DNA of 64,000 bases from the NCBI RefSeq assembly GCF_021018805.1, contig NC_086259.1, forward strand, positions 7,642,501 to 7,706,500, read 5' to 3'. Each line of letters begins with the position of its first letter. The stretch's first letter is position 1. Source of the DNA: Prinia subflava. Taxonomy: Eukaryota; Chordata; Aves; Passeriformes; Cisticolidae. Both the position numbers and the translations under genes were made by a program. Positions 24,201 to 34,345 of this stretch are shown in pieces. The notes under the pieces were generated by a model, which was given only the letters and a program-made list of their open reading frames with translations, was not told where the DNA came from and did no database searches.

Positions 24201-27200
24201 AAATGCTCCTGGTAAACTCTGCAGAGAGTAAATCCTTACACAGAGCTAGTTTAAGACATTCCATTCACTTGTTTAGGGACCTTTAGAGTAGCAAACCTTC
24301 TACCTTCTAGCTCTATTGAATCAGCAATGGAGAACATGCCATCGACAAAATAATGGCCAGGGCAGATGATGACTCTGTCTCCTTCATAACAGGCATTTAC
24401 AGCGGCCAGTGGGTCACAGTGAAACTGCAAAAGACAGAAACACAATCAGCTCCCAAAGGATGCTCTAAAAATGGATGCATTTATGCCCATAGAGCTTGCT
24501 TTCAATTAAATGTTGACGGTTTTGCTTAAAAGAACCCTTTCAATGGCATTAATAATACAAAATTTCTACTTTGAATTCAAGAATTGTAGCCCTCTGCAGA
24601 CAAAACCAGCCTTAATACATTAGTTTAATGTTTCTGTCATGCCCATTCCCCCAGGAGAAAACTGGGGCACACACAGGTCAAAGAGCACATGCACCCCAAA
24701 GCAAACTTAACTATGGCCTTGGTTCCAGACCAACATCTCAGTTGTGCCTAAGTGACTTGCCATGAGTTTGCCATGAAGAAATCAATAACAAAGGTAAAGA
24801 AAATAAAAACCAAACAATTCAGCAAGTAGATCTGAGCTGGTCTGAACACCCTTGTGTTTGCTCCTGGTACAAGCCACCCCAAACAGGGTTCAGATACCAC
24901 AGTGATAGTGTCCACATGGTTCTTTTTCCTTGATAAAGAGGGAAGGCTGATACCCTTCACAAACATTACTGAGGGATTCCATACTGAAGAATGACAAATA
25001 GTACATAAAAACCACACATTTATTGCTTCCCAGAAAATTCCAGAGTAAGCATAATAGGAGCACTTTTTCAGTTGCAAAGTCAGAAAATCATATTTATAGC
25101 CTAAAAGTTACTCCAGGACCTTCCCCATGGCTCCACTTTGGCAATCTGTAATTCATGAACGTGATCAGAATACAGCAAACCATTTCCTTTGGGTCCAAGG
25201 AATTCAGCCTCTTCGTAACTGCTGAACTAGCAAGTCTTGTCTGAATTCAACAAAACTAAACTCAACTGCTCCTAAAATAAAGGTATTTCCTACACAATAC
25301 CAAAGTGAGAAAACTATGCTTCTTCCTTCAAACTCTAGATCACTATCAGCAGCATCAAGAGACATGGGCTTTTCAAAACTAAATTCAGGTGTCATGTCTT
25401 ACAATGTTTCATTGTAGAATTACTACAGGTCCACCTCATTTCCTACACACAGGAAGCTGCTTCTATGGAATACTCAACAGGCACAAATGGATTAAAAGAA
25501 ACTATTTGAATCCTCCAATTTTACCACTTATTGTTTAAATGAGTGATTTTTGTTTTTAAGTGGTAGAACAATCCCACCACTGTAGTATCTTCCATGTGAT
25601 AAAATTAAACTTATTCTTCCACATTGTTTCTTGAGAGGAAAAACTATTAGCAGACAGACAATTCCTGCTACTGCACCTGTATTTCTAAGTCTTCACAAGG
25701 TTCTGGGCAAAGTTTGTCCCTTGCCAACAGCTGGAGCAGATTTGCTGTCATGGTCCAGGGCACAACATGGATGACCTTGGCACCCGTTGGTCTCAGTCCT
25801 TTAGCCTGGAGGCTGCCATATTTTTGGTAACCAAACACGTACCTGCAACAAGAGCAACAGAGTCAGCAGCTCTTCCTTCAGTAAGCACCTCTGAGCTGTG
25901 TGATTCCCCTTAGGAAGCCCCTCCTCCTGCACAAACCCACCAGTTACCTCAGCAGAGGATTCTCAATTAGTTTCAGCTTTTGTTTTAAGTGCTCCACTTG
26001 GTCATACAATTTTAGTCCTTCCACCATGGAAACGTTCTCTGCTTCTGAGTCCGAATCATTGCTTGATATGCTGTTCCTCACATTTAAAAACTTCTCATAA
26101 AGCTCTTCACACTGAGACAAGTAGTTCTGGTAATCAATTACCAGCCCCGAGGGCACGCGGTGCTCCAGGATGTCGTAGTGCCTGCAATTCAGAGCCAGGG
26201 GTCAGCACATGGCACACTCACAATCCTCAGAGACCAGACAGGACACCGGACAGAACCCGAGGAGCTCTGCATCAGTACTGCAGTCAAGGTTCTCTGCAGT
26301 CTACATCAGCACTGCTCCATTTCATTTGAAAGCAGCAAAACCAGAAAATCTTAACAGACACAAACATTTTACTTTCTAAACAGCTGTCTACCCACCCTGA
26401 AAGATTGTCTACAACCATCAGAAACCCATCCTAAATAAAAGGCATAAGCACAGCCACAAAAAAGTGTAACAATTTAGAAGGTAATATCTAAGCCTTTATG
26501 AGAAAAACTGAGAAAGACACACATTCCTCCTCGAGAATGACCAATTTACAAGTTTTTATTTACATTTTTACATTTTATTTTATGCCCAGAGGTTAAAGAA
26601 TGGAGCATCCCATGCCAGCTTTTATTAGGACTACAACTCACACCAGTGTGAGGGTGACTGTTGCTGGGTTTGGGGAACCATCTGATGGAACACCAAGGCT
26701 CAGAAATCAAGCAGCAGCCTCAGTTGTGTTCTCTCTCCATACAAGACTTTTATCCTCAAGTGAATGTGTTAAGTGAATGTTTTAAGCCACAGTGAATGCT
26801 GTTAGAACAAACTTGCTTTAGTTTACAAGTCCATAGGTGCTTTTTACACTAACTGTGAGTCACTATCCCCACATGTTCCAGTGGTTCTCCCTTAAGAACA
26901 GCAATGGGGTTTCACTCACAGTCTCAGTCGAGGCTCAACACATCGCACAAAGTAATCAAATTCATCCTCCTCCTCCTCATCCCAGGTCCTCCAGATGCAC
27001 CGGTAGAAGAACCTTTGGAAGCAGAGAGGAGAGCAGAGTCAACAGCACTGCAAACACAATGTAACCAGTTTGAGAACTCACTGCAAAGCATCACCTCTCT
27101 CTGAATTCATGTTACTGTCCTGTCTGCTGCTCAGTACACACAGTGTCATCTGTCCTGCTTGTTGCATACCTGCATAAAGAGTTTTATTTTGTGTGTCTAA

Positions 27201-30167
27201 GCTCAAAATTCATAATAACCTGTATCCTACTTCCTCAAAAGGGAGTGAATAGCTGAAACATGGATTTGAAAAGCAAGACTGACACTGTTCAGATTCTGAG
27301 GCTTTTTGGTTGGTTTTGGCCAATCACCCTTCAGCTAAGCTTTCTTTCTGACCATGTAGGTCATTCCTCCTATTTTAGCTTTTTTTGTCCAGTCCTACAG
27401 CCTATTTGTAGAGAGGTTTCAAACAGCTTGTAGTGCCTGAAAGAAAAGGAGACTGAAAAGAGACAGAAGAAGAAAATAATGGAATATGTGAAGAGGCACC
27501 TAAAGAATAAAGAGCAAATTTAGGGGAAGAGGCAAAATGCAGAAAGAAGAATGGGACAAAAAAAAAATCCACCAAAATGTGATTGAAGAGAAAGAACCGT
27601 GTACTAGTCTACAAGTGATACAGTCCAAGGAACTCCAGGGTGGAAAAGACAGGGAAAGCAGTCTCCTCAGAGCACCAGTCATCAAATTTACTTTGGAAAG
27701 CTTGGCTTGTGGAGCTGCCAGCATGGCCCAAGAACTCAGGACAGGACCCACTGGGTACCAGCAGGGTGCAATTGTCCTACCTGACATGCTCTATGGCTAG
27801 TGCTGTCTGGTCAAACTCTCCTGACTCATCATACACAACCCACAGCTCCTGCAGCAGGACCTGATGTTCCTTCAGCTCCAGGAGCTCCCGCATGGACTCC
27901 GGGGTAAAGCTGCTGTCCTGGAACTCGCACAGGAACGGCTCACTGAGCTGCACAACTGCCTTCAGGGCCTGGAAATTCACATCAACCACCTGTGGGAACA
28001 AACAGCTCTGAAATCCCTCAGAACTGCAGATCCAGCTGAGGCAGGGGAAGGTGATGTGCCTCAGTCAGGGCCAGGGGGGTCCCAGCTGAGCCCACACAAA
28101 CCAACACAAATGGCACCGTACAGCCAAGGCTGAAGTGATAACAGAGTCAAGCTTCTTACAACCCCACAGCTAGAGAGCCTTCTTCACATCCAAAACTTCA
28201 CTCAATCCCTCATAATGCCCATAACAAGGCCACTAAGTTGCTTTCCCCCTCCTATTTTTTTTGTGTTGCTGTTTTTTAAAAATGGCAAAAAGCCATATCC
28301 TCAGACTCAAACAAATCCATATGTCACAGCCCTTTGGGACTCCTTTGGGGCTCATTTTTCAAAGTGCCCACAGGATGCATACACTCCAAAGAGATAGCCT
28401 GGGCCAGCAAAAGCCATTTTGTCACTAATTGGGCAGAAAAGAGCTGAGGGGCCACAAAGTTTTTCCCTCCTCAACCATGTGATGGAACTGCAAGTTTGAA
28501 CACCCAAGATTTGCAACACAGATGTATGACCTGGACATTGAGAGACTTCAAAAAGTCTGTTAGAGAGGTAAATGATGTTAAGTGGGGACAAATGCCTGAG
28601 CAGCAGTGATCCACTCACCCCAACAAGCACCTCGAACACACCAGTGCGCCAGATTGCCTGCCAGCCAGAGGGCTCAAGGACCTTCTCCAGGTACTCAGCT
28701 ATGAACCGCTTCACCTCAGAAGCTTTGCAGTCAGCTAAAAAGAAATTGAAGACACTACATTTATGCAAAGAATGGAATAAAAGTCCTCCAGATCACTGGA
28801 AAATGAAAGTCAACACAACTGAAATGTTCCTCTACCACCTCTAAAGTTGGACATCATTCTGCTAAGTTCATAACTATCAGCATTGTTGCTGGTTTGTGCT
28901 CCTCTGAAAGGCATCCAGGACTCAGCCTTCCAGACACTGGAGGTTCCAGTGCAAATGGTAATAAACACATAACCTATGCCTTATCCTAAACAGATTTACA
29001 ATACACAAAAAAATTTTAGGAAGACCAGCTAAAACAAAGCATAGAATCCACTACTACTAACAGTTCTGCCTTGGCATCATTCATATTTTATTTACTTGTA
29101 TTAAAATTACTGCCTCCTGATCCACCAGCTAGAGCAGCAGAGGTTACAGCGTAAGTGACGGCAGGACACTGTATGTTTTCCAGTCCCCATTATTAAAAGC
29201 ATCTCACAGCTTAATACATGCAATTGAGTGGAGTGGAGCTGAGTGGAGACTTAAGCTGAATTGTTTAAAGTTACTACAAGAAAACTAATACTACCTTATT
29301 TTCCTATGAAAAAAATTACTTACCAAAGATATAATCCTGGTAAGCTCTGAATCGCTCATAAAACAGAAGGTGATCGGTGTGAAAAATATCCGGAAAAATC
29401 ACGTTCCCGTCAGGCACAGTCCTGCCCAGAGTAGTCCCTGGTTTGTCACGACTGCCGTAGTCACTCCAGGAGTCAGCACTCCAGTCGCTCTCGGCATCTT
29501 CCTGTTGCACCTCTGGGAAGAGCAGCGCAAGTAAAGCAAACCCCACGAACTGTCAATTCAGCCACTCGCTCACTCCTCTGCTCCCAAAGAACTCCTGTTC
29601 AGCCCAAGGTCTATCATGAGCCTGCCTTCTACAGCACGTCCTAAATTACCCTTGGTAAAGCGTTTCAAACCCACATACGTTCCTGGACGCGCATTTCAGC
29701 GCCCGTGGTAGGCACTGAGAAACACACCAGAACTACACTATTAAAAGGAAAAAAAAAAACCCAGCACATTTTAATGGTTTTCAGAGCCATCCCTCCCCTC
29801 GTTTCCAGCGCGGTGCCCCCGCCCCAAGCCGAGGGGCGGCTGCGGGGCCGGCCGGCAGCCAGGGACGTCCAGCCGAGCGGGCGTTACCCTGCCCGGGCGC
29901 GGCCCGCGGGGGAGCCGAACGCCGGCGGAGCAGCCCGGGCAGCACGGCCTGAGCTGGCCGCCCCTCCTGCCCACCCCACCCAGCTGCCTCCCGCGGGCAC
30001 CGCCCGAGCGCGGGCTGCCCTGCCCGCCCGGCTCCCCGCGCCCTCGCTGCCCGCAGGCACACGCAGCCCGTACCCTCGGCCCGCTCGGCGCGGTCCCGCG
30101 GGTCGGCGCCGGCGGCGGGCGAGTCGTGGCCGTCCCCCCGCGGTCCCGGCGGCCGCAGCTCCGCCAT
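18208..30167 (-). CDS. SHCBP1: SHCBP1, SHC-binding and spindle-associated protein (13 coding exons)
   Basis: The exons on the minus strand are 30167-30074, 29512-29324, 28734-28619, 27989-27781, 27012-26920, 26181-25948, 25842-25677, 24424-24304, 21386-21255, 20355-20237, 19404-19318, 18900-18759 and 18530-18208. All have GT/AG introns and join in frame into 674 residues (human is 672). In order the protein shows a disordered Gly/Pro/Arg N-terminus (1-31), a helical region containing LALKAVV-like segments (about 130-200), an acidic EEEED run near 215-219, and a probable coiled coil (about 285-312, VEHLKQKLKLIENPLLR). It ends with a right-handed parallel beta-helix of PbH1 repeats (about 370-560, including CKEGILVK and NNIIHNNEGYGVVLV) and the conserved tail KWNGKGSFG. 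The family binds SHC1 and acts with RACGAP1 at the central spindle and midbody in cytokinesis. The start ATG lies in a CpG island. No break or frameshift was seen. Confidence 0.96.
19081..19170 (-). repeat. Left arm of an intronic inverted repeat in SHCBP1
   Basis: This stretch in intron 11 is the reverse complement of 20381-20470 in intron 9. By eye there are about eight mismatches over some 85 bp. The shared core includes CCTTGCAGCAGCTTTGCAGT and GTTCTGCAAAGACAAACCCC. The arms flank exons 10 and 11. The origin is unknown: it could be two copies of a short dispersed element or a local inverted duplication. Confidence 0.85.
19405..19559. repeat. Three tandem 52-bp units touching the SHCBP1 exon 11 acceptor
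   Basis: Three nearly identical 52-bp units, each containing GGGAGCAGTTCACAAGGAGT and CTACAAGA, lie end to end in intron 10. The first unit abuts the exon 11 acceptor at 19404/19405. On the transcribed strand each unit ends with a TCTTGTAG acceptor-like sequence, so the natural 3' splice site is followed upstream by two copies of itself. Confidence 0.9.
20381..20470 (+). repeat. Right arm of an intronic inverted repeat in SHCBP1
   Basis: This is the partner of 19081-19170. On the transcribed strand its near edge lies about 25 nt upstream of the exon 10 acceptor (exon start 20355), so it covers the region where the branch point and polypyrimidine tract should be. Pairing of the two arms in the pre-mRNA would enclose exons 10 and 11, together 206 nt. 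Confidence 0.85.
21387..24303 (-). other. SHCBP1 intron 8, no further gene seen
   Basis: This 2.9-kb intron is the largest in SHCBP1. It holds short open frames without recognisable domains and no transposon that I can name. The exon 9 acceptor at 21386/21387 reads CTTAG. The exon 8 donor at 24303 reads GTAGAA, a weak but acceptable donor. Confidence 0.6.
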
Positions 30168-30181
30168 TCCGCCCGCTCGCC

Positions 30182-30187
30182 TTCAAA
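30182..30187 (-). promoter_or_regulatory. CHR-type element TTTGAA in the SHCBP1 promoter
   Basis: On the minus strand TTTGAA directly follows GGGCGG and ends 14 nt before the SHCBP1 ATG. TTTGAA is the canonical cell-cycle homology region bound by the DREAM and MuvB-MYB complexes. The adjacent GGGCGG could serve as a CDE-like neighbour. Function is inferred from position and context. Confidence 0.65.
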
Positions 30188-30224
30188 CCGCCCGGGCGGC
30201 CGCCGTGCGCCGCGCCGCGCTCTC

Positions 30225-30229
30225 ATTGG
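30225..30229 (-). promoter_or_regulatory. Proximal CCAAT box
   Basis: The plus sequence ATTGG reads CCAAT on the SHCBP1 strand, in the context CTCATTGGC. It lies about 40 bp upstream of the TTTGAA motif and is a likely NF-Y site. Confidence 0.65.
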
Positions 30230-30255
30230 CTCACGCCCCGCAGCGCCCCGCTCTG

Positions 30256-30260
30256 ATTGG
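30256..30260 (-). promoter_or_regulatory. Distal CCAAT box, 31 bp from the proximal one
   Basis: A second CCAAT in the context CTGATTGGCTG, a very good NF-Y match, lies exactly 31 bp from the first. Pairs of NF-Y sites 31-33 bp apart upstream of a CHR are the hallmark of G2/M promoters. A TTGGCGCGCG motif about 20 bp further upstream (near 30280) resembles an E2F site. Confidence 0.65.
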
Positions 30261-30374
30261 CTGTCGCCAGCGGCGGCCGTTGGCGCGCGGGGCCCTCAGC
30301 AGCCGCTGCCGGCCCGTGAGGGGCGGGGCCCGCTCTGGAGCAGGGCGGCAGCGGCTGGAGCCGCGCCCCGGCAC

Positions 30375-30472
30375 AACCCAACCTAACCTAACCAAAACTA
30401 ACCAAACCCAACCTAACCAAACCCAACCTAACCAAACCAAACCTAACCTAACCAAACCCAATCCAACCCACG
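30375..30472. repeat. Degenerate CCTAA/CCAAA pentamer tract
   Basis: About 100 bp made of pentamers such as CCTAA, CCAAA and CCCAA sits in the CpG island about 200 bp upstream of the SHCBP1 ATG. On the SHCBP1 strand it reads as GGTTAGG and GGTTTGG units. It resembles the arthropod telomere unit TTAGG, but bird telomeres use TTAGGG, so this is a local microsatellite and not a telomere remnant. Confidence 0.85.
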
Positions 30473-30574
30473 AACCGCTGCCGGCCCTGCCGACAGCGGA
30501 TGCACCGCGCCCGGAGAGAAGGAGAGGCCAAGCCGCACAAAATGTAAAAGCAGCCAACAATCAGCACCCGCACC

Positions 30575-30660
30575 AAGAAAGAAAAAAAAAAAAAAGAAAA
30601 AACAAACAAACACTAAAAAAAAAACCAAACACCAGCAAATAAACGAACAAAAAACCCCAG
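30575..30660. repeat. A-rich low-complexity stretch
   Basis: This stretch consists of A runs broken by G and C (including CAAACAAACA) between two CpG-rich blocks. It could be the decayed poly(A) tail of a retroposed sequence. No body of such an element is recognisable to its left. Confidence 0.7.
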
Positions 30661-31329
30661 CCCACGACTAACAGAACGCAATCCTCTGGAGCGCCGGGCA
30701 GCCCCGCTCTCGCTCTGCTTGCAGCCCTGGCCGGTCCGTACACAGAAGGCACCTATTAAAGTGTAGAACACGGGTCTGTTCCATGCCGCAGCGCTTCCCC
30801 TGAGCCCAGTCCGTGTGTTTGGAGCTGTGACGCTGAGGGCGATGCGGATCAGAGCCGAAGCTCCGAAGCAGCAGCGGCCACGAGAGGGCTGCCGTGGATT
30901 TCCGAGGAGGCGAGGGGGCGGCTCCCGGTGACAGCCGCTCCGAGCCCGCTCCCCGAGCACCGCTTGCTCCGCAGCAGCAGCGCCGTGCCCGCAGGGAACA
31001 TCCCGGGCTAACAGCCCGAATCGCCCCCACATGACCGCAGCAGGAGTTTCCGCAGGCCCGCTGAAACCAACCCTTGCCCATCAGAACCCCAAACAGAGAA
31101 TGGCTTTATGCCCAAGAGGCTGCTGTTGAATGCTGTCAGAATTTAACCATTATACTGGGCATGGGTGTTTAACCATACAAATATAGTTTTAACCTATCAC
31201 AATTAGTTACAAAATTACAGTCAAACCTCTGAATCCCTCCCACAAACTTATTGGCAAGGTCAGGCTTTCAGAGAAGAGTGTATTTTGAAAAAAAAGTGTC
31301 TTTAAATTGGCATGTTTTAAGTATTTAGG

Positions 31330-31520
31330 TGGAGGGAAGGGATGCCATCCAGTGGATTTTCACGAGCTGAAAGGGGCCTCTCGGCCAACCTCATGCATTT
31401 GAACGGAGCCAAGTGCAAGGTTCTGCACAGGTACAGGCTGGGCAGGCAATGGACTGAGACTGCTCCTGGGGAGAAATACTCGAGGGTGTTGGTGGATGAG
31501 TAACTGCATAACCATGAAGT
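31330..31520 (+). mobile_element. CR1 LINE fragment
   Basis: Matches to the conserved avian CR1 sequence include GGCCAACCTCATGCATTTGA, GCCAAGTGCAAGGTTCTGCA, GTACAGGCTGGG and GTGTTGGTGGATGAG. This corresponds to the end of the CR1 reverse-transcriptase frame. It is decayed and has in-frame stops. The sense strand is plus. Identification is from memory of the family. Confidence 0.75.
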
Positions 31521-34090
31521 TAGGGCTATGGAAGTTCCCATATTCAGATGGTTCGATCATTTTTCCTCTAAGTAGGTACAATGAATTCAGGGACTTCTCA
31601 GGGCTTACAGTGGGAAGATCTGTACTTTCTCACCAAGGTGAAACACTGACACAACATTGAGATCAGGACAACCCATTTACCCCTATTTGTTTTGTTTACA
31701 AAATTGCTGGGGGCAGATTGTGTTCCATTTAAAAGACTTGCACAGTGTTCAGGTAATTATCCTCAGTCCTTGTAAAAGGGCTGTTTTACTTCAAAGAAAC
31801 ACAGCCCTGGCAGTTGATTTCCAGAGCCAGTGATTACTGCTGCAAGTGTCATGGACATATTAAGCTCCATTTGGTCAGAAAACTCCCTGCAGATGGTTCC
31901 CTTCCCCTCATATTGGAAATAGAAACAGTCCTCATTGTTGGAAACCCTCCACTTTTCAGCTTGCATGTGCATGCAGAGTGCAGACCATCAGTTATTTTCT
32001 TGATCTCGATTATTTTTCTCTCTACAATGTTTATCCATCCAATTGATTACTGAGCGTGAATTAGTGCTTTCCTGAGCCTCATCTGGCAAGTCACAGTCTC
32101 CTGTTGCACAGCACACTTTCTTTCCACTTACCTCAGCTACTCTTTCTTGCACTTTTTCCTAAGCTCATTTTTTTCCTTGTGTAAGACTGACCAGGTCTGT
32201 GTGAACTTCAGAGGACTGACAGTATTTTAGTGGAACATTGACACTCCTGAGTTTGAGAGGGGGAAGAGAAAGTGCTTGGCCTCACACTCTGTTCTCAGCT
32301 CTCACACTTTTGAATGAAATCTCACTGCTGTTGGTCCTGTGAATCAGATGAATCACTGAGATGTTTCTGAAACTCCCAGCCTTATCTTCAGCCCCAAGTA
32401 GATTTTTTTTCCCCTGCTGTTTCCCTTGAAATACTAAACAGTGAGGGGTGCTCATATGCAGAACTCTGTCTTTTGGAATCTGAAATAGGCTTCCACTTCA
32501 AAACTTGACACAGCAAATGGAGTTTGAAAATCACAGAAGGTCATTAATTGCTTTACAGAAATGAATGCAAATGCAGCTCCATAAACCTAAGGAAATGCAG
32601 AGAGGAACTAGTGTCTTACTACTAAAAGATAATTAATTGTCTTTTTAATTAATTTCAATAACTTTAACTGAAGAAACGCAATGGCAAAACAGACCCCACA
32701 TGTGGGGTTTGGCTCATCTGCATGTCCCAGACAACACAAGCAGTCAGATCACAGCAGTTCCAATGCAGGTACCACCAGTGAGGCTGTGGTGGCTCAAAGC
32801 CTGGTGGTGACACAGCCCACTGGGCAAGGGGAGCCTCAGCTCTCCACAGTGCAGCTCTGGAGGCTCCAGCTATTACAGGTAAGAGCATGCAGCCAGCAGG
32901 GCCAGGAGATCCCTGCCTTCCCTATGTGGGCTTATGAAAAAAGCCACCCATCTACAGGTGTATATGTAGGACAACAAACTCGCTTGGTCACTCTCAACCA
33001 GACCTTCAGTGTGCCTCTGATCTCACTGGAGTGATATCTGCTCATGCCAACTGAAAATTTGATTCACAGTTAAAAACCTGAAGAAAAAACAGTAGTGTTT
33101 TAGCCAGTGCTCTTATCCAAAATAAAAAAAATTCTTCATTCTAATTTACTGCTGGTACTAATTCTCTTTTGTGGACATACATGTATCTCATTTAAGAGTA
33201 GAGACTAACCCTAATCTTAAACTACAAATCAAATGATCAAATTATTTAATTACATGCAATGGAAAAAATGTTAGTTAATATAAGGCTTGCAAATCAGAAA
33301 ATGTCTATGAAATGTGGGGAATAAGCAGCTGAGCCAAGCCAGCAGAGATGTGACAGTGATGGAAAAGAAACAAGTATGCGCAGAAGAAAAGAACTTAGAA
33401 GGAGACCACTACTTAAGACAGTAAAACATTCCTGTGTACCTTTCTCGTTTTTGCACACATTTCTTTGTTGCCATGGCAATCACTGTAGTATTCTAGGCAT
33501 CCATTTCAGCACTGTAAAATGCAGATAATATTTTTTTACTGCATATGTTTCAGTAATGAATTTGCAAACCACTTTTATGGCAGGGGATGGATGGTGTCAC
33601 ATAACTGTAGATTGCTGTTAATTAGTTGGCTTATTACAGATTGGGTTAGATAACTGGTGTTCTTTGACAGGTATCTCTTCAGTCTTTAGATTTTCTTTTG
33701 TAGCAGTATAAACTTAAACCACTGTAAACATAAATGCATTGATTCTTACCAGGAAAGCAATCCATTTTTTCAAACCTGTTCTCAATTCTTTTCAGAATCT
33801 TCTCAATATTGGGTTCTTCAGGAAGATATCGTCTGGCTTTCGGATTGTTCTAACAGCCACTTTATATATTTATATTAAAAAAACACCAAAAAAACCACAC
33901 CAACAGTAACAGCATTGGATAGATTCTGGCTCTGCTGGGAACACCCTTTGGCCCTCTATCCTCTCCCTCTCCCATTTTTCTCCCTCTTGCTCTGTCTTTC
34001 CTAAGCCCCTTTAGTAGGGTAACTCCTTTTTATTTTTTGCTTTCCTTACCAATAAACGGTTCTCAGATACAATGTTTGGCTTTATTTCGT
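31521..34090. other. Gene-free sequence between CR1 fragments
   Basis: No coding gene is recognisable. The stretch around 33930-34080, with pyrimidine-rich sequence followed by CAATAAACGGTTCT, could be the 3' end of an old LTR, but no termini or target duplication were found. The 117-codon open frame at 32681-33034 has no known domain. Confidence 0.45.
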
Positions 34091-34234
34091 ACAGGACCAT
34101 CTACTTTTAAAGGAACTCACAGTTTCCCACAATGGACTGCAACACTTGTGTCCTCTTATCAAGGAGCTGGGAAAACAGATTTTAGCCCTTTTGCTCATTG
34201 AAGATAATGCTGCAGTTCTGTTTCCGAGACCCAC

Positions 34235-34345
34235 TGAAGAGCAGGCAAAGGAACATCCTAGGAGACCCTGCTTTGAGCAGGGAGATTGGATTAATGACCT
34301 CCAGTGGTCCCTTCCAAACTTACCCATTCTGTGACTCTGAGAATG
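34235..34345 (+). mobile_element. CR1 LINE 3'-end fragment
   Basis: The stretches CCCTGCTTTGAGCAGGGAGA, TTGGATTAATGACCTCCAGT, GGTCCCTTCCAA and CATTCTGTGACTCTG match the extreme 3' end of avian CR1 elements, which end in repeats like ATTCTGTG. The preceding 100-150 bp may belong to the same element but is too diverged to be sure. Confidence 0.85.

Larger units (their letters stand above)
29770..31035. other. CpG-island region over the SHCBP1 promoter and first exon
   Basis: Two GC-rich, CpG-dense blocks (about 29790-30365 and 30680-31035) are separated by a pentamer repeat and an A-rich stretch. The first covers SHCBP1 exon 1 and its promoter. The second contains no exon that I can support but could hold a divergent promoter. 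The long open frames on both strands, up to 183 codons, are typical of stop-poor GC-rich sequence and are not genes. Confidence 0.85.

Noticed and set aside
30375..30472. Interstitial telomere remnant
   Set aside because: The unit is a degenerate pentamer, while bird telomeres are TTAGGG. No TTAGGG array is present.
29705..31081. Long open frames on both strands upstream of SHCBP1
   Set aside because: GC-rich CpG islands lack stop codons. Only the first 94 nt of the minus frame starting at 30167 is supported as SHCBP1 exon 1.
33930..34085. Additional solo LTR ending near AATAAACGG
   Set aside because: A pyrimidine-rich stretch and AATAAA are present, but no TG...CA ends, target duplication or second copy could be found.
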